Assembly (NCBI RefSeq): GCF_000770795.1
Contig: NZ_JRKJ01000008.1
Span: 1-64,000, forward strand
Source of the DNA: Lysobacter dokdonensis DS-58
Lineage (GTDB): Bacteria > Pseudomonadota > Gammaproteobacteria > Xanthomonadales > Xanthomonadaceae
Reading direction: 5' to 3'
Length of the DNA: 64,000 nucleotides
The notes under the pieces were generated by a model, which saw only the letters and a program-made list of their open reading frames with translations, was not told where the DNA came from and ran no database searches. Position numbers and translations under genes: made by a program. This document shows positions 28,503 to 40,300 of the stretch, one piece after another; position 1 is the first letter of the stretch; each line of letters begins with the position of its first letter.

Positions 28503-29045
28503 ATGACCGACAAGGCGAACGAAATCTCGGCGCTGCTCGCCCCGACCGTCACGTCGATGGGCCTGGAGCTGCTGGGTGCGGAATACCTGCCTTCGCCGGG
28601 CGGTGCGGTGTTGCGTCTGTACATCGATGTGCCGCAGGCCGAAGCCGAGCAGCGCAACGTCGGGATCGAGGATTGCGAAGCGGTGAGCCGCGAGGTCTCC
28701 GCGCAGCTTGACGTCGAAGACCCGATCAGCGGCAACTACACGCTGGAAGTGTCGTCGCCGGGCGTGGACCGCCCGTTGTTCGCGCCGTCGCATTTCGAGC
28801 GCTTCCTCGGCCAGTCGGCCAAGGTCGGACTGAAGCTCCCGCAGGACGGTCGCCGTCGCCTGCAGGGCCGCATCGACAAGATCCAGGGCGACACGATCAC
28901 CTTCGACATCGACGGCCAGCCGTTCGAAGTCGCGTTCGACAACATCGACAAGGCCAAGCTCGTCCCCGATTGGGTCGCGCTCGGCATGGCGCCGAAGCCG
29001 CCGCCCGGGAAGGGCCCGGCGAAGAAGCCCGCGAAAAAGAAGTAA
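28503..29045 (+). CDS. rimP: Ribosome maturation factor RimP
   Basis: A 180-residue protein assisting assembly of the 30S subunit. The N-terminal alpha/beta domain reads [25 protein letters not shown]. The conserved motif [25 protein letters not shown] is followed by the C-terminal SH3-like barrel. A Pro/Lys tail ([16 protein letters not shown]) ends it. An upstream in-frame ATG at 28491 would add four residues. It is the first gene of the rimP-nusA-infB-rbfA-truB operon. Confidence 0.96.
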   Translation: MTDKANEISALLAPTVTSMGLELLGAEYLPSPGGAVLRLYIDVPQAEAEQRNVGIEDCEAVSREVSAQLDVEDPISGNYTLEVSSPGVDRPLFAPSHFERFLGQSAKVGLKLPQDGRRRLQGRIDKIQGDTITFDIDGQPFEVAFDNIDKAKLVPDWVALGMAPKPPPGKGPAKKPAKKK

Positions 29046-29099
29046 GCCGCGCCACGCGCGACCCCACATTCAACATTTGACGCATAGAGACACACCACC

Positions 29100-30587
29100 A
29101 TGTCGAAAGAACTCCTGCTTGTCGTCGACGCCGTCGCCAACGAAAAGGGCGTGCCGGAATCGGTGATCTTCGAGGCCATCGAGGCTGCGCTCGCGTCCGC
29201 CGCGAAGAAGCGCTACCCCGACCAGGACGTGCTCGTGCGCGTGCAGATCGACCCGAAGGACGGCAACTACGAAACCTACCGCCGCTGGGAAGTGGTGGCC
29301 GACGACGTGGTGATGGAATCCCCGGATCGCCAGATCCGCCTGATGGACGCGGTCGACGAAAGCGACGGCGCCGAAGTGGGCGACTACATCGAAGAACAGA
29401 TCGAAAATCCGGATTTCGGCCGCATCGCCGCGCAGGCCGCCAAGCAGGTGATCGTGCAGCGCGTCCGCGAAGCCGAGCGCGCGCAGGTCGTCGATGCTTG
29501 GAAGGATCGCGTCGGCGAACTCGTCACGGGCATCGTCAAGCGCGCCGAGCGCGGCAACATCTACGTCGACCTCGGCGGCAATGCCGAAGCCTTCATCCCG
29601 AAGGACAAGGGCATCCCGCGCGACGTGCTGCGCGCCGGCGACCGCGTGCGCGGCTACCTCTACGACGTGCGCACCGAGCCGCGCGGCCCGCAGCTGTTCA
29701 TCAGCCGCGCCGCGCCGGAATTCATGATCGAGCTGTTCAAGCTCGAAGTGCCGGAAGTCGGCCAGGGCCTCGTCGAAATCAAGGCCTGCGCCCGCGACCC
29801 GGGCGACCGCGCCAAGATCGCCGTGCTCGCGCACGACCACCGCACCGATCCGATCGGCGCGTGCATCGGCATGCGCGGTTCGCGCGTGCAGGCCGTGTCC
29901 AACGAGCTCAACGGCGAGCGCGTCGACATCATCCTGTGGAGCGACAACAGCGCGCAGTTCGTCATCAACGCGATGGCGCCGGCCGAAGTGCAGTCGATCA
30001 TCGTCGATGAAGAAAAGCATTCGATGGACCTCGCGGTCGCCGAAGACCGCCTCGCGCAGGCCATCGGCAAGGGCGGCCAGAACGTGCGCCTCGCCAGCCG
30101 CCTGACGGGCTGGCAGCTCAACGTCATGACGGCCGACCAGGTGCAGGCCAAGAGCGAAGCCGAGCAGGCCAACGCGCGCCAGCTGTTCATGGACAAGCTG
30201 GAAGTCGACGAAGAAATCGCCGGCATCCTCGTGTCCGAAGGCTTCACCACGGTCGAGGAAATCGCGTACGTGCCGGTCGGCGAGCTGCTGGCGGTGGAAG
30301 GCTTCGACGAGGACATCGTCGAGGAACTCCGCGCCCGTGCCCGCGACGCGCTGCTCAACGATGCACTCGCGGTCGAAGAAGAGCTCGACGAACACCAGCC
30401 GGCGCAGGATCTGCTCTCGCTGGCGGGCATGGACGAGGCCACGGCCTACGTGCTCGCTTCGCGCGGCATCCGCACGCGCGACGACCTGGCCGACATGGCG
30501 GTCGACGAGATCACCGACATCGAGGACATGGACGCCGAGCGCGCCGCCGCCCTGATCATGGAAGCGCGCAAGCACTGGTTCGAATGA
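29100..30587 (+). CDS. nusA: Transcription termination/antitermination factor NusA
   Basis: A 495-residue RNA-polymerase-binding protein controlling pausing, termination and antitermination. Order: N-terminal domain (1-125), S1 domain with VTGIVKRAERGNIYVDLGG (about 135-200), KH1 and KH2 (IGACIGMRGSRVQAV; LAQAIGKGGQNVRLAS), then two C-terminal acidic helix-hairpin repeats (LVSEGFTTVEEIAYV; LASRGIRTRDDLADM), as in E. coli. The leader's terminator hairpins make autoregulation plausible, since NusA controls its own operon in E. coli. Confidence 0.98.
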   Translation: MSKELLLVVDAVANEKGVPESVIFEAIEAALASAAKKRYPDQDVLVRVQIDPKDGNYETYRRWEVVADDVVMESPDRQIRLMDAVDESDGAEVGDYIEEQIENPDFGRIAAQAAKQVIVQRVREAERAQVVDAWKDRVGELVTGIVKRAERGNIYVDLGGNAEAFIPKDKGIPRDVLRAGDRVRGYLYDVRTEPRGPQLFISRAAPEFMIELFKLEVPEVGQGLVEIKACARDPGDRAKIAVLAHDHRTDPIGACIGMRGSRVQAVSNELNGERVDIILWSDNSAQFVINAMAPAEVQSIIVDEEKHSMDLAVAEDRLAQAIGKGGQNVRLASRLTGWQLNVMTADQVQAKSEAEQANARQLFMDKLEVDEEIAGILVSEGFTTVEEIAYVPVGELLAVEGFDEDIVEELRARARDALLNDALAVEEELDEHQPAQDLLSLAGMDEATAYVLASRGIRTRDDLADMAVDEITDIEDMDAERAAALIMEARKHWFE

Positions 30588-30616
30588 CGGCGCCGGGCCC
30601 TTGCGGGCCTACGCGC

Positions 30617-30622
30617 TAGAAT
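30617..30622 (+). promoter_or_regulatory. Possible internal -10 box before infB (TAGAAT)
   Basis: ACGCGCTAGAATCGCCCC (30611-30628) matches the window-wide motif. It follows a short GGCCC-TTGC-GGGCC hairpin after nusA. No -35 is evident. It may give extra infB transcription. Confidence 0.4.
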
Positions 30623-30676
30623 CGCCCCCTTTCCAGCCCGGGGCACCCAATCCCCCGGGCCACCAACGGACACCGA

Positions 30677-33301
30677 ATGTCGCAGCAAACCACCATCCGC
30701 AAGCTGGCCGAACTGGTGAACACGCCGGTCGAGAAACTGCTGGAGCAACTGTCCGAGGCGGGCATGAGCTTCAGCGGTCCGGACCAGGTCGTGACCAGCA
30801 CCGAGAAGATGAAGCTCCTCGGCTTCCTCCGGCGCACGCACGGCAAGGGTGATGCCCCGGCCGAGGAAGGCGAGGCGTCGAAGAAGATCACGCTCAACCG
30901 CCGCAAGGTGCAGGAAGTGACGGTCGCCTCCGGCCGCACCAAGAGCACCGTGGCCGTCGAGGTCCGTCAGAAGCGCACGTACACCAAGCCGCCCGAAGGC
31001 GCGGCGGTGGACAGCTCGCCCGCGGCGCAGGCCGCGATCGCGCAGGCTGATCCGGAGCGCGCGGAGATCCTGCGCAAGCTCGAGGAATCCCGCCAGCGCA
31101 ACCTGAGCGAGCAACAGCGCCTCGCGGAAACCGACGCCAAGCGCAAGGCCGAGCTCGATGAGCGCCGCCGCCTGGAAGAGGAAGCCGCCGAGCGCGAACG
31201 CCAGGCTGCCGCCGCAGCCGCGGCCGCCGCCGCGGAAGCCGTCGTCGCCGAGGAATCCGCCAAGCCGAAGGCCGGCCACCATGGCCACCCGAAGCCTGCC
31301 GCCCCGCGCGTGGACGCCAAGTCCGACGCCCACAAGGGCAAGGGCGCTGCGCCGAACCGCGGTTCGCACGCGATGGTCACGTCGATCGAAGACGACGACA
31401 ACGCCGCGCGTTTCGCCGGCCAGCTGCACCTGAGCGCGCAGGAACGTGCGCGTCGCGGTGCCTCGCGCGGCCGCCCGAAGCAGCGCCGTTCGCTCGACCA
31501 GTCGCGCACCGGCACGGGCTTCACCCGTCCGACCGCGCCGATCGTGCGCGAGATCTCCATCGGCGACGCCATCACCGTGGGCGACCTGGCCCAGAAGCTC
31601 GCGCTCAAGGGCGGCGAGGTGGTGAAGCAGCTGTTCAAGATGGGCGTCATGGCCACGATCACGCAGACGATCGACCACGACACCGCGGTGCTCGTCACCG
31701 AGGAACTCGGCCACCGGGCCGTGCACGCCGATGCCGGCGACGTGGAAGACGTGCTGCTCGCGCACACCGAGGACCAGCAGGGCGAACGCCAGACGCGCCC
31801 GCCGGTCGTCACGATCATGGGCCACGTCGACCACGGCAAGACCTCGCTGCTCGACTACATCCGCCGCACCAAGGTGGCCGCGGGCGAAGCCGGTGGCATC
31901 ACGCAGCACATCGGCGCGTACCACGTCGAAACCGACCGCGGCACGATCAGCTTCCTCGACACCCCGGGCCACGCAGCATTCACGCAGATGCGCGCGCGCG
32001 GCGCCAAGCTCACGGACATCGTGGTGCTGGTGGTCGCGGCCGACGACGGCGTCATGCCGCAGACGATCGAAGCGGTGCAGCACGCCAAGGCGGCGAGCGT
32101 CCCGCTGATCGTCGCGGTGAACAAGATCGACAAGCCGGGCGCCGATCCGCTGCGCATCAAGAACGACCTGCTCGCGCAGGGCATCGTCGCCGAAGAGTTC
32201 GGTGGCGACACGCAGATGGTCGAGCTCTCCGCCAAGACCGGCGCGGGCGTCGACAACCTGCTCGACGCGATCTCGCTCCAGGCCGAAGTGCTCGAACTGA
32301 AGGCCGTGTACGAAGGCCGCGCCAGCGGCACCGTCATCGAGTCCTCGCTCGACAAGGGCCGTGGCCCGGTCGCGACGGTGCTCGTGCAGCAGGGCACGCT
32401 GCGCAAGGGCGACTACCTGGTGTGCGGCATCCAGTACGGCCGCGTGCGCGCGCTGTTCGACGAAACGGGCAAGCAGGTGCCGGAAGCGGCGCCGTCCATC
32501 CCGGTGCAGGTGCTCGGCCTGTCGGGCGTGCCCGATGCCGGCGACGACTTCACGGTGGTCGAAGACGAACGCCTCGCCAAGGACGTCGCGCAGCAGCGCG
32601 ACGCCAAGCGCCGCGAATCGCGCCTCGTCAGCCAGGCGGGCAACCGCATGGAAGACATCATGGCGCAGATGGGCGAGGGCGCCGCGCAGCAGACGCTCAA
32701 CCTGCTGGTCAAGGCCGACGTGCAGGGTTCGGTGCAGGCCCTGCGCGAAGCGCTCACCGGTTTGTCGAACACGCAGATCCGCATCAACGTGATCGGCGGC
32801 GGCGTGGGCGGCATCACCGAATCCGACGCCACGCTGGCGGCCACGTCGAAGGCGACGGTCATCGGCTTCAACGTCCGCGCCGATGCCTCGGCGCGCAAGG
32901 TGATCGAATCCAACGGCGTCGACCTGCGCTACTTCTCGATCATCTACGACGTCATCGACCAGGTGAAGCAGATCGCCTCGGGCGTGCTCGGCAAGGAGAT
33001 CCGCGAAGAGATCATCGGCATCGCGGAAGTCCGCGACGTGTTCCGCAGCTCGAAGTTCGGCGCGGTCGCCGGCTGCATGGTCGTCGAGGGCGTGGTCAAG
33101 CGCACCAAGCCGATCCGCGTGCTGCGCGACAACACCGTGGTCTTCGAAGGCGAACTGGAATCGCTGCGCCGCTTCAAGGAAAACGTCGACGAAGTGCGCA
33201 ACGGCACGGAGTGCGGCATCGGCGTCAAGGCGTACAACGACGTCAAGGCCGGCGACCAGATCGAATGCTTCGAGCGCATCGAGGTGCAGCGCACGCTGTA
33301 A
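30677..33301 (+). CDS. infB: Translation initiation factor IF-2
   Basis: An 874-residue GTPase that delivers initiator tRNA to the ribosome. The N-terminal IF2_N domain begins [21 protein letters not shown] long charged Ala/Glu/Arg coiled region spans about residues 110-270, with a second IF2_N-like segment near 300. The G domain starts near residue 375 with GHVDHGKTS (G1 at 382), DTPGHAAF (G3) and NKIDKPGA (G4). Domains II, III (C1) and IV (C2) complete it. An internal alternative start (shorter IF-2) may exist but cannot be decided here. Confidence 0.98.
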   Translation: MSQQTTIRKLAELVNTPVEKLLEQLSEAGMSFSGPDQVVTSTEKMKLLGFLRRTHGKGDAPAEEGEASKKITLNRRKVQEVTVASGRTKSTVAVEVRQKRTYTKPPEGAAVDSSPAAQAAIAQADPERAEILRKLEESRQRNLSEQQRLAETDAKRKAELDERRRLEEEAAERERQAAAAAAAAAAEAVVAEESAKPKAGHHGHPKPAAPRVDAKSDAHKGKGAAPNRGSHAMVTSIEDDDNAARFAGQLHLSAQERARRGASRGRPKQRRSLDQSRTGTGFTRPTAPIVREISIGDAITVGDLAQKLALKGGEVVKQLFKMGVMATITQTIDHDTAVLVTEELGHRAVHADAGDVEDVLLAHTEDQQGERQTRPPVVTIMGHVDHGKTSLLDYIRRTKVAAGEAGGITQHIGAYHVETDRGTISFLDTPGHAAFTQMRARGAKLTDIVVLVVAADDGVMPQTIEAVQHAKAASVPLIVAVNKIDKPGADPLRIKNDLLAQGIVAEEFGGDTQMVELSAKTGAGVDNLLDAISLQAEVLELKAVYEGRASGTVIESSLDKGRGPVATVLVQQGTLRKGDYLVCGIQYGRVRALFDETGKQVPEAAPSIPVQVLGLSGVPDAGDDFTVVEDERLAKDVAQQRDAKRRESRLVSQAGNRMEDIMAQMGEGAAQQTLNLLVKADVQGSVQALREALTGLSNTQIRINVIGGGVGGITESDATLAATSKATVIGFNVRADASARKVIESNGVDLRYFSIIYDVIDQVKQIASGVLGKEIREEIIGIAEVRDVFRSSKFGAVAGCMVVEGVVKRTKPIRVLRDNTVVFEGELESLRRFKENVDEVRNGTECGIGVKAYNDVKAGDQIECFERIEVQRTL

Positions 33302-33319
33302 GGCGTGCGTTGAATCGCA

Positions 33320-33682
33320 ATGGCGCAGAAAAGCTTCCATCGCACCGACCGCGTCGCCGCCCAGCTCCGCCGCGAGCTGGGCACGCTGGTCCACATGGCC
33401 GTGCGCGAGCATGGCCTGGGGTCCACCAGCGTTTCCGACGTCGAAGTCACGCGCGACATGGCGCACGCCAAGGTGTTCGTCACCGTCCTGCAGCCGGAGA
33501 AGGCCAGGGAAACGGTGAAGGCGCTGAAGGAGATCGCGCCGGAGATCCGCTTCCAGCTCGCGCGCGCGATGAAGCTGCGCCACGTGCCGGAACTGCATTT
33601 CCACTACGACGATTCGGTCGACAAGGGCGAGCGCATCGACCAGTTGCTGCGCGACAACCCCATCGCGGGCGACGAGGCCTGA
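33320..33682 (+). CDS. rbfA: Ribosome-binding factor A
   Basis: A 120-residue KH-fold protein needed for 16S rRNA 5'-end processing and 30S maturation. It shows [40 protein letters not shown] and the C-terminal [27 protein letters not shown]. It lies 18 bp after infB. Confidence 0.97.
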   Translation: MAQKSFHRTDRVAAQLRRELGTLVHMAVREHGLGSTSVSDVEVTRDMAHAKVFVTVLQPEKARETVKALKEIAPEIRFQLARAMKLRHVPELHFHYDDSVDKGERIDQLLRDNPIAGDEA

Positions 33683-33687
33683 GCCGC

Positions 33688-34659
33688 TTGAAGCAGCAGG
33701 GGCCGAAGCGAAACTTTCGCAAGCTCGACGGAATCCTTTTGCTCGACAAGCCGCGGGGCCTGAGTTCCAACCAGGCCCTGCAGCGTGCCAGGCACCTGTT
33801 CCGCGCGGACAAGGCCGGTCACACCGGCAGCCTGGATCCACTCGCCACCGGCCTGCTGCCGGTGTGCTTCGGTGAAGCCACCAAGATCGCCGGCGGCCTG
33901 CTCGGGGCGCGCAAGGCGTACGAAACGGTCGCGCACCTGGGCATCACCACCGACACCGACGACGCCGAAGGCCAGCCTTTGCTGGAACGGCCGGTGCCGC
34001 ACCTGACCATCGGCCGCATCGATGCCGCCCTGCGCACCCTCACCGGCGCGCAGATGCAGCGCCCGCCGATCTACTCGGCGCTCAAGCGCGGGGGCGAGCC
34101 GCTGTACGCGCGCGCGCGCCGCGGGGAGATCGTCGAAGTCGAGCCGCGGCCGGTCGATGTCCACGCATTCGACCTGATCTCCGCCGCCGACCTCCTGCAC
34201 GGCGACAAGCCGCTGCTGCGCCTGAACGTCGAATGCGGCTCGGGCACCTACGTGCGCAGCCTCGTGCGCGACCTGGGCGAAGCGCTCGGTTGCGGCGCCC
34301 ACGTGGCGGAACTGCGGCGGCTGTGGGTGGATCCGTTCCGCGATCCGCGCATGTGGACGCTGGAAGCCCTGCAGGAACTGGCCGAACGTGGCGAGCGCAT
34401 GCTCGACGCCTGCCTGCTGCCCATCGAAACCGGCATGGCCGCATGGCCCGCGCTGCGCGTGAGCCATGCGCAGGCCCAGCGGCTGGCGCAGGGGCAGAGC
34501 GTTGCCGGCGCCGGTTCGACGGCCGGCGAGGTCGCGCTGTACGACGAAGCGGGCCGCGCGCTGGGGCTCGGCGAAGTCGACAGTGAGGGCCGCCTGCGCC
34601 CGCAACGCCTCTTCACCTGGGCCGCCGCGCTCGGCCAACCGCAAGGCCGCACCGCCTAA
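33688..34659 (+). CDS. truB: tRNA pseudouridine(55) synthase TruB
   Basis: A 323-residue enzyme making pseudouridine 55 in the tRNA T-loop. [14 protein letters not shown], the catalytic Asp50 in [31 protein letters not shown] and [17 protein letters not shown] are diagnostic. The C-terminal part (about 245-323) is the TruB-C/PUA-like region. No ATG is available; TTG 33688 with a GAGG 10 nt upstream is the best start, 5 bp after rbfA. Confidence 0.96.
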   Translation: MKQQGPKRNFRKLDGILLLDKPRGLSSNQALQRARHLFRADKAGHTGSLDPLATGLLPVCFGEATKIAGGLLGARKAYETVAHLGITTDTDDAEGQPLLERPVPHLTIGRIDAALRTLTGAQMQRPPIYSALKRGGEPLYARARRGEIVEVEPRPVDVHAFDLISAADLLHGDKPLLRLNVECGSGTYVRSLVRDLGEALGCGAHVAELRRLWVDPFRDPRMWTLEALQELAERGERMLDACLLPIETGMAAWPALRVSHAQAQRLAQGQSVAGAGSTAGEVALYDEAGRALGLGEVDSEGRLRPQRLFTWAAALGQPQGRTA

Positions 34660-34663
34660 ACCC

Positions 34664-34693
34664 TTGTCCCGCAAGGCCTGCGCGGCTTACAAT
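34664..34693 (+). promoter_or_regulatory. Promoter of rpsO
   Basis: TTGTCC (34664-34669), 18 nt, TACAAT (34688-34693). The predicted start near 34700 gives a leader of about 117 nt, long enough for an S15-binding autoregulatory structure, though I could not identify one by eye. Confidence 0.65.
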
Positions 34694-34816
34694 CCCGCGG
34701 CTTTTCGTTCCAACCGCAACATCCACGCAGTCCCCTCAACAGGCGGGCACGCGGTGCGCACCGGTCGCGACATTCCGGGCGTTCCTGCAGGCCGCGCATC
34801 CAGGAGTTAGCACGCA

Positions 34817-35077
34817 ATGTCCATCGATTCCGCGAAAGTCATTTCCGAACACAAGCGCGGCGACAACGACACCGGTTCGCCGGAAGTCCAGGTCGCCCTG
34901 CTCACGGCCCGCATCGAGCAGCTGACGGGTCACTTCAAGACGCACAAGCAGGACCACCACAGCCGTCGTGGCCTGCTGATGATGGTCAACCGTCGTCGCA
35001 GCCTCCTCGACTACCTCAAGCGCAAGGACATCGAGCGCTACAAGAGCCTGATCGAGAAGCTCGGCCTGCGCCGATAA
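34817..35077 (+). CDS. rpsO: 30S ribosomal protein S15
   Basis: An 86-residue primary 16S rRNA-binding protein. The helical core with its conserved rRNA-contact residues is clear: [38 protein letters not shown], and [17 protein letters not shown] typical purine-rich ribosome-binding site (CCAGGAG) precedes the ATG. It is followed by a very strong hairpin terminator and pnp, the classical rpsO-pnp pair. Confidence 0.98.
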   Translation: MSIDSAKVISEHKRGDNDTGSPEVQVALLTARIEQLTGHFKTHKQDHHSRRGLLMMVNRRRSLLDYLKRKDIERYKSLIEKLGLRR

Positions 35078-35088
35078 GAGACACCCGG

Positions 35089-35123
35089 ACCGCGGCGCAG
35101 CGATGCGCCGCGGTTTCGTTTTT
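35089..35123 (+). terminator. Terminator between rpsO and pnp
   Basis: An 11-bp perfect stem ACCGCGGCGCA-GCGA-TGCGCCGCGGT followed by TTCGTTTTT. In E. coli the equivalent terminator is leaky, letting pnp be co-transcribed. A further GGCGCC/GGCGCC hairpin (about 35125-35142) lies in the pnp leader. Confidence 0.85.
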
Positions 35124-35202
35124 GGGCGCCGCCAATGGCGCCAGCCGCGGCCGACAAGGGTCGGTCGAGGTCCATCCGCAAGCAACACACAGGAATACAC
35201 CC

Positions 35203-37311
35203 GTGGCGAAAATCACCAAGACCTTCCAGTACGGCAAGCACGAGGTCACCCTCGAAACCGGCGAGATCGCACGCCAGGCCTCCGGCGCCGTCGTCGTCAA
35301 GATCGATGGCACCGTACTGCTGGTCACCGCCGTCGCCGCCAAGTCGGCGCGCGAGGGGCAGGATTTCTTCCCGCTCACCGTCGACTACCAGGAAAAGTTC
35401 TACGCAGGCGGCCGCATCCCCGGCGGCTTCTTCAAGCGCGAAGGCCGCCAGACGGAAAAGGAAACGCTGATCTCGCGTCTCATCGACCGTCCGATCCGCC
35501 CGCTGTTCCCCGAGGAATACAAGAACGAAGTCCAGATCATCGCGACCGTGATGTCGCTGAATCCGGAAGTCGACGGTGACATCCCGGCGCTCATCGGCGC
35601 CTCGGCTGCGCTGTCGCTGGGCGGCACGCCGTTCCAGGGTCCGATCGGCGCGGCCAAGGTCGGTTACAAGAACGGCCAGTACATCCTCAACCCGTCGACC
35701 AGCGAGCTCGTCGATTCGGAACTCGAACTCGTCGTCGCCGGTACGTCCAACGCCGTGCTGATGGTGGAGTCCGAAGCGAAGGAACTGTCCGAAGACGTGA
35801 TGCTCGGTGCGGTGATGTTCGGCCATCGCGAAATGCAGAAGGTCATCAACGCGATCAACGAGCTCACCGTCGAAGCGGGCACCAAGCCCTCGACGTGGTC
35901 GGCCCCGGCCAAGAACGCCGCGCTGATCTCCGCGATCCAGGAAGCGTGCGGCACGCAGCTCTCGCAGGCCTACCAGATCCGCAACAAGGGCGAACGCCGC
36001 GACGCGATCTCCGCGATCAAGAAGGACACCTGGTCGACGCTGACCGGCCGCGCGGAATCCGAAGGCTGGCTGCCGGCCGATTTCGGCAAGGAATTCGGCG
36101 AGCTCGAATACAACACCATGCGCAACTCGGTGCTGTCGACGAAGGTCCGCATCGACGGCCGCGCGCTCGACACGGTGCGCCCGATCAACTCGCAGGTCGG
36201 CATCCTGCCGCGCACGCACGGCTCGTCGCTGTTCACCCGCGGCGAAACGCAGGCGATCGTGGTGGCCACGCTCGGCACCGCGCGCGATGGCCAGATCATC
36301 GACGCCGTCGCCGGCGAGTACAAGGAACACTTCCTGTTCCACTACAACTTCCCGCCGTACTCCGTCGGTGAAGCCGGCCGCATGATGGGCCCGAAGCGTC
36401 GCGAAATCGGCCACGGCCGCCTCGCCAAGCGCGGCGTGCTCGCCGTGATGCCGACGATGGAAGAATTCCCGTACACCATCCGCATCGTGTCGGAAATCAC
36501 CGAATCCAACGGCTCCTCGTCGATGGCCTCGGTCTGCGGTTCGTCGCTCGCGCTGATGGACGCCGGCGTGCCGGTGAAGGCGCCGGTCGCGGGCATCGCG
36601 ATGGGCCTGGTGAAGGAAGGCGAGCAGTACGTCGTCCTGTCCGACATCCTCGGTGACGAAGACCACCTCGGCGACATGGACTTCAAGGTGGCCGGTACGC
36701 GCAACGGCGTGTCGGCGCTGCAGATGGACATCAAGATCCAGGGCATCACCGAAGAAATCATGAAGGTCGCGCTGGCGCAGGCGAAGGCCGGCCGCCTGCA
36801 CATCCTCGACGAGATGAACAAGGCGATCACCACGCCGCGCGGCGAGCTGTCCGAGTTCGCGCCGCGTCTGCTCACGATGAAGATCCATCCGGACAAGATC
36901 CGCGAAGTCATCGGCAAGGGCGGTTCGACGATCCAGGCGATCACGAAGGAAACCGGCACGCAGATCGACATCCAGGACGACGGCACGATCGTCATCGCGT
37001 CGGTCAACGCCGCCGCGGCGCAGGCCGCCAAGGCGCGCATCGAGCAGATCACCAGCGACGTCGAGCCGGGCCGCATCTACGAAGGCAAGGTCGTCAAGCT
37101 GATGGACTTCGGTGCGTTCGTGACGATCCTCCCGGGCAAGGACGGTCTCGTGCACGTCTCGCAGATCTCCAACGAGCGCGTCGAGAAGGTCAGCGACAAG
37201 CTCAAGGAAGGCGACGTGGTGAAGGTCAAGGTCCTCGAAGTCGACAAGCAGGGCCGCATCCGCCTGTCGATGAAGGCCGTCGAAGAAGGCGAGGGCGTCA
37301 CGGCCGAGTAA
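35203..37311 (+). CDS. pnp: Polyribonucleotide nucleotidyltransferase (PNPase)
   Basis: A 702-residue phosphorolytic 3'-5' exoribonuclease of the RNA degradosome. Two RNase PH domains (about 1-230 and 310-540) contain [28 protein letters not shown] and the second-core [20 protein letters not shown]. The KH domain follows ([15 protein letters not shown]), then the S1 domain ([33 protein letters not shown]). I chose GTG 35203 with AGGAA 7 nt upstream; the longer open frame upstream is leader. PNPase usually autoregulates through a leader stem-loop cut by RNase III. Confidence 0.98.
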   Translation: MAKITKTFQYGKHEVTLETGEIARQASGAVVVKIDGTVLLVTAVAAKSAREGQDFFPLTVDYQEKFYAGGRIPGGFFKREGRQTEKETLISRLIDRPIRPLFPEEYKNEVQIIATVMSLNPEVDGDIPALIGASAALSLGGTPFQGPIGAAKVGYKNGQYILNPSTSELVDSELELVVAGTSNAVLMVESEAKELSEDVMLGAVMFGHREMQKVINAINELTVEAGTKPSTWSAPAKNAALISAIQEACGTQLSQAYQIRNKGERRDAISAIKKDTWSTLTGRAESEGWLPADFGKEFGELEYNTMRNSVLSTKVRIDGRALDTVRPINSQVGILPRTHGSSLFTRGETQAIVVATLGTARDGQIIDAVAGEYKEHFLFHYNFPPYSVGEAGRMMGPKRREIGHGRLAKRGVLAVMPTMEEFPYTIRIVSEITESNGSSSMASVCGSSLALMDAGVPVKAPVAGIAMGLVKEGEQYVVLSDILGDEDHLGDMDFKVAGTRNGVSALQMDIKIQGITEEIMKVALAQAKAGRLHILDEMNKAITTPRGELSEFAPRLLTMKIHPDKIREVIGKGGSTIQAITKETGTQIDIQDDGTIVIASVNAAAAQAAKARIEQITSDVEPGRIYEGKVVKLMDFGAFVTILPGKDGLVHVSQISNERVEKVSDKLKEGDVVKVKVLEVDKQGRIRLSMKAVEEGEGVTAE

Positions 37312-37335
37312 TCGCCGCGCGCAATCGTTCGATAC

Positions 37336-37367
37336 GAAAAAGCGGACCTTCGGGTCCGCTTTTTTTC
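37336..37367. terminator. Bidirectional terminator between pnp and the hybrid kinase gene
   Basis: Stem AGCGGACC-TTCG-GGTCCGCT is flanked by AAAAA on the left and TTTTTTT on the right, so it can stop transcripts from both sides: pnp (plus) and the long minus-strand gene string ending at 37372. Confidence 0.93.
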
Positions 37368-37371
37368 TGCC

Positions 37372-40300
37372 TCAATGCAGCGCGTCCAACCGCGCCAGCA
37401 GCAACCCCGGATCCACCGGCTTGACCAGGTGCGCATCGAACCCGCACGCCGCCGAGCGTTGCCGGTCCGCATCCGATCCCCAGCCCGTCGTCGCCATCAC
37501 CGCGATCTTGTCGCCTTCGGGCATCGCGCGGATCTGCTGGCACGTCTCGAATCCATCGAGCGTCGGCATGCCGAGGTCGAGCAGCACGACATCGGGCCGG
37601 CGTTCGGCGATCGCCTCCAGCGCCGCGCGGCCGTCGTACACCGTGCGTACCTCGTGCCCGCGCATCTGCAGGAACAAGGCCATCGAATCCGCGCTCTCGT
37701 GATTGTCGTCGGCCACCACGATCGACATCGCATGCCGCTGCCGCACCACGGGCCATTCGCCCGACTCCTCGATCAACGCGCCCGGCGCGAGCGGCAAGCG
37801 CACGACGAACTCGCTGCCTTGCCCCAACCCCGCGCTGCGCGCTTCCACCGTGCCGCCGTGTTGCTCGACCAGGCTCTTGACCAGCGTCAACCCGATCCCC
37901 AGCCCGCCCTGCGAATGCGCGCGCCCATGCTCGCTCTGCGTGAACATGTCGAAGACGTGCGTGAGCATCTCCGGCGCCAGGCCGATGCCGTCATCGCGCA
38001 CGCGCACTTCGGCGACGTCACCGTCGCGTCGCGCGAGCAGCGTGATGTTCCCGCCGGGCGGCGTGTACTTCGCCGCGTTGTTGAGCAGGTTGGTGAACAC
38101 CTGCGCCAGGCGCATCGGGTCGGCGTCCAGCGCCAGCGCATCCGGCGCGGCCTCGACATGGAAATGATGGTTGGCCTGTTCGAGCAGCGGCCGACTGGTT
38201 TCGATCGCGCCTTCCAGCACGTCGCGCATCGTGACGCGCTGCTTGCGCAGCTCGATTTCGCCGCGCGTGATCCGCGAGACCTCCATCAGGTCGTCGACGA
38301 GGCGGATCATGTGCTGCACCTGCCGCTCCATCATCCCGTGCAACTTGTGCAATTGCGCGTCGTCACCTTCGGTCGCGCGCAGGATGTGCAGGCAGTTGCG
38401 CAGCGGCGCGAGCGGGTTGCGCAATTCGTGCGCCAGCGTGGCGAGGAATTCGTCCTTGCGCCGGTCGGCGGCGCGCAGGTCTTCCAGGCCTTGCCGGCGC
38501 TCGATCAGGTCGGCGGCCTGGCGCGCCAGGATGTCGAGCAGGCGCAGGTCGCGTTCGGCCGGCATGTGCGGGCGCGTCCAGTGCGTGGAAAGCATGCCGA
38601 CGATCTGCCCGTCGCGTGCGAACAACGGCGTGCTCTGCACCGCGGCGATGCCGGTGCGGCGGTAGCGATCCTGGTCGGCGGAGCCGGCCATCGTGTCGTG
38701 CCGTTCGATGTTCTCGATGATCATCCGGCCCTCGGCGCGCATGGCCTGCGCGCTGCAACTCTGCGACGCCGGGCCTGCGTCGATCCATGTCCATTCGATC
38801 GCCGATTGCGGGGTGAACCCGCGCGAGGCCAGCAACTCCAGTTGCCCGCCGTTGCCGCGTTCCGGGTGCAGCCGCTGCAGTACCGCGAACTGCGAGCGCA
38901 TGATCGCCATCGCCGCGGCCACCAGGTTGTCGTACAGCGCGTCCTCGCTTTCTTCGTGCACCAGCTCGGCGCTGATCTCCTGCAACAGCTTGGCGTCGGC
39001 GAGTTCGGCCTCCAGGCGCGATTCGCTCTCGCGCACCGCCGCCTCGGCGCGCGCACGCGCGATCGCGGCCCACGTGCGCTCCGCGGTTTCCTCGATCAAC
39101 GCGATCTCGTCGCCGGCCCACAGGCGCGGCGTCGCCTGCTGCACGCTGAGTAGAGCGGAGAGACGACCGTGCTTCACCAGCGGGACGCTGACGTGCGCGC
39201 GCACCTGCACGCGCTCGTATGCATCGCGCTGCGCCTGCGCCAGCGTGCTCGATGCATGCGCGTCATCGAGCACCACCGTACGCCCGGCGCGCAATCGCTG
39301 GCCGATCTCCTCGCCGAACGTCGCGAGCTCGTGTTCTCCGTTCACCGAGGACATGCCTTCGCGGCAATGATCGGTGTGGACATGCAGGATGTGCCCGTCT
39401 TCCGACATCTCGGCGTACAGCGTTCGATCCGCACCGAGATGCTCGCAGAGCGCGGTGGCCGCGGTGCACTGGATTTCGACCGGATCGGACAGTGGCCGCA
39501 ACAGATCGCTCAGCGACACGCGGAACGCCGCGCGCGCCGCCGACCGCCGCATCAACGCTTCGGCGCGCTTGCGCTCGGTGATGTCCAGCGCCATTGCGAC
39601 GACATATCGACGGCCGTCCTTCAGCCGCCCGGGTGACGAGGCATTCATGCTCCACGTGCGCGGCAGGCCGTTGCGCGTGACGATCTCGATGTCGGTCTGC
39701 ACCATCGCGTGGTCGCTGCCGAAGATGCGCTCGATCGCGTCGCGGAATTCGCCCTCGCGGATGCCGTAGGCGCGCCGCAGCCAATCCTGCAGGACGGCCG
39801 AATCGGTCTTCGTGTAACCGGTGAGTTCGGTCCAGTGGCGGCTGAGGTTGAGGATCTCGCCGTCGTCGGCATGCAGGCACAGCGCGAGCGGCGCGTCCTC
39901 CACCGTTCGCCGCAATTGCGCTTCGTTTTCGCGCAGGCGCTCCATCGCGCCACGGCGTTCGGAATCGTCGAAGTTCACCCCCGTCATCGCCACCGCGCGT
40001 CCCTCCGCGTTGTAGACGGCGCGGCCGCGCGACACGATCCAATGCACACTGCCGTCGGGCCACACCACGCGGAAATCGGCGTCGTAGTCGGTGTGCGCGG
40101 CGATAGTCTCCGCCAGCGCCTGGCGCATGGCGTCGCGGTCCTCGGGGTGGATGAGTTCGTCGAACGCACGCTGGAACGTCAGCGTTTCGTGCGGCTGCAC
40201 GCCGAAGTTCGCCTTGCACTGGTCGGACGCCTGCGTTTCCAGCGTGATCAGATCGAGGTGCCACGTGCCGAGGCGACCCGTGGCGAGCGCGAGTTCCAGC

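Noticed and set aside
30446-33841. 1131-codon minus-strand open frame opposite nusA and infB
   Set aside because: Complement of strongly conserved infB; no independent coding features.
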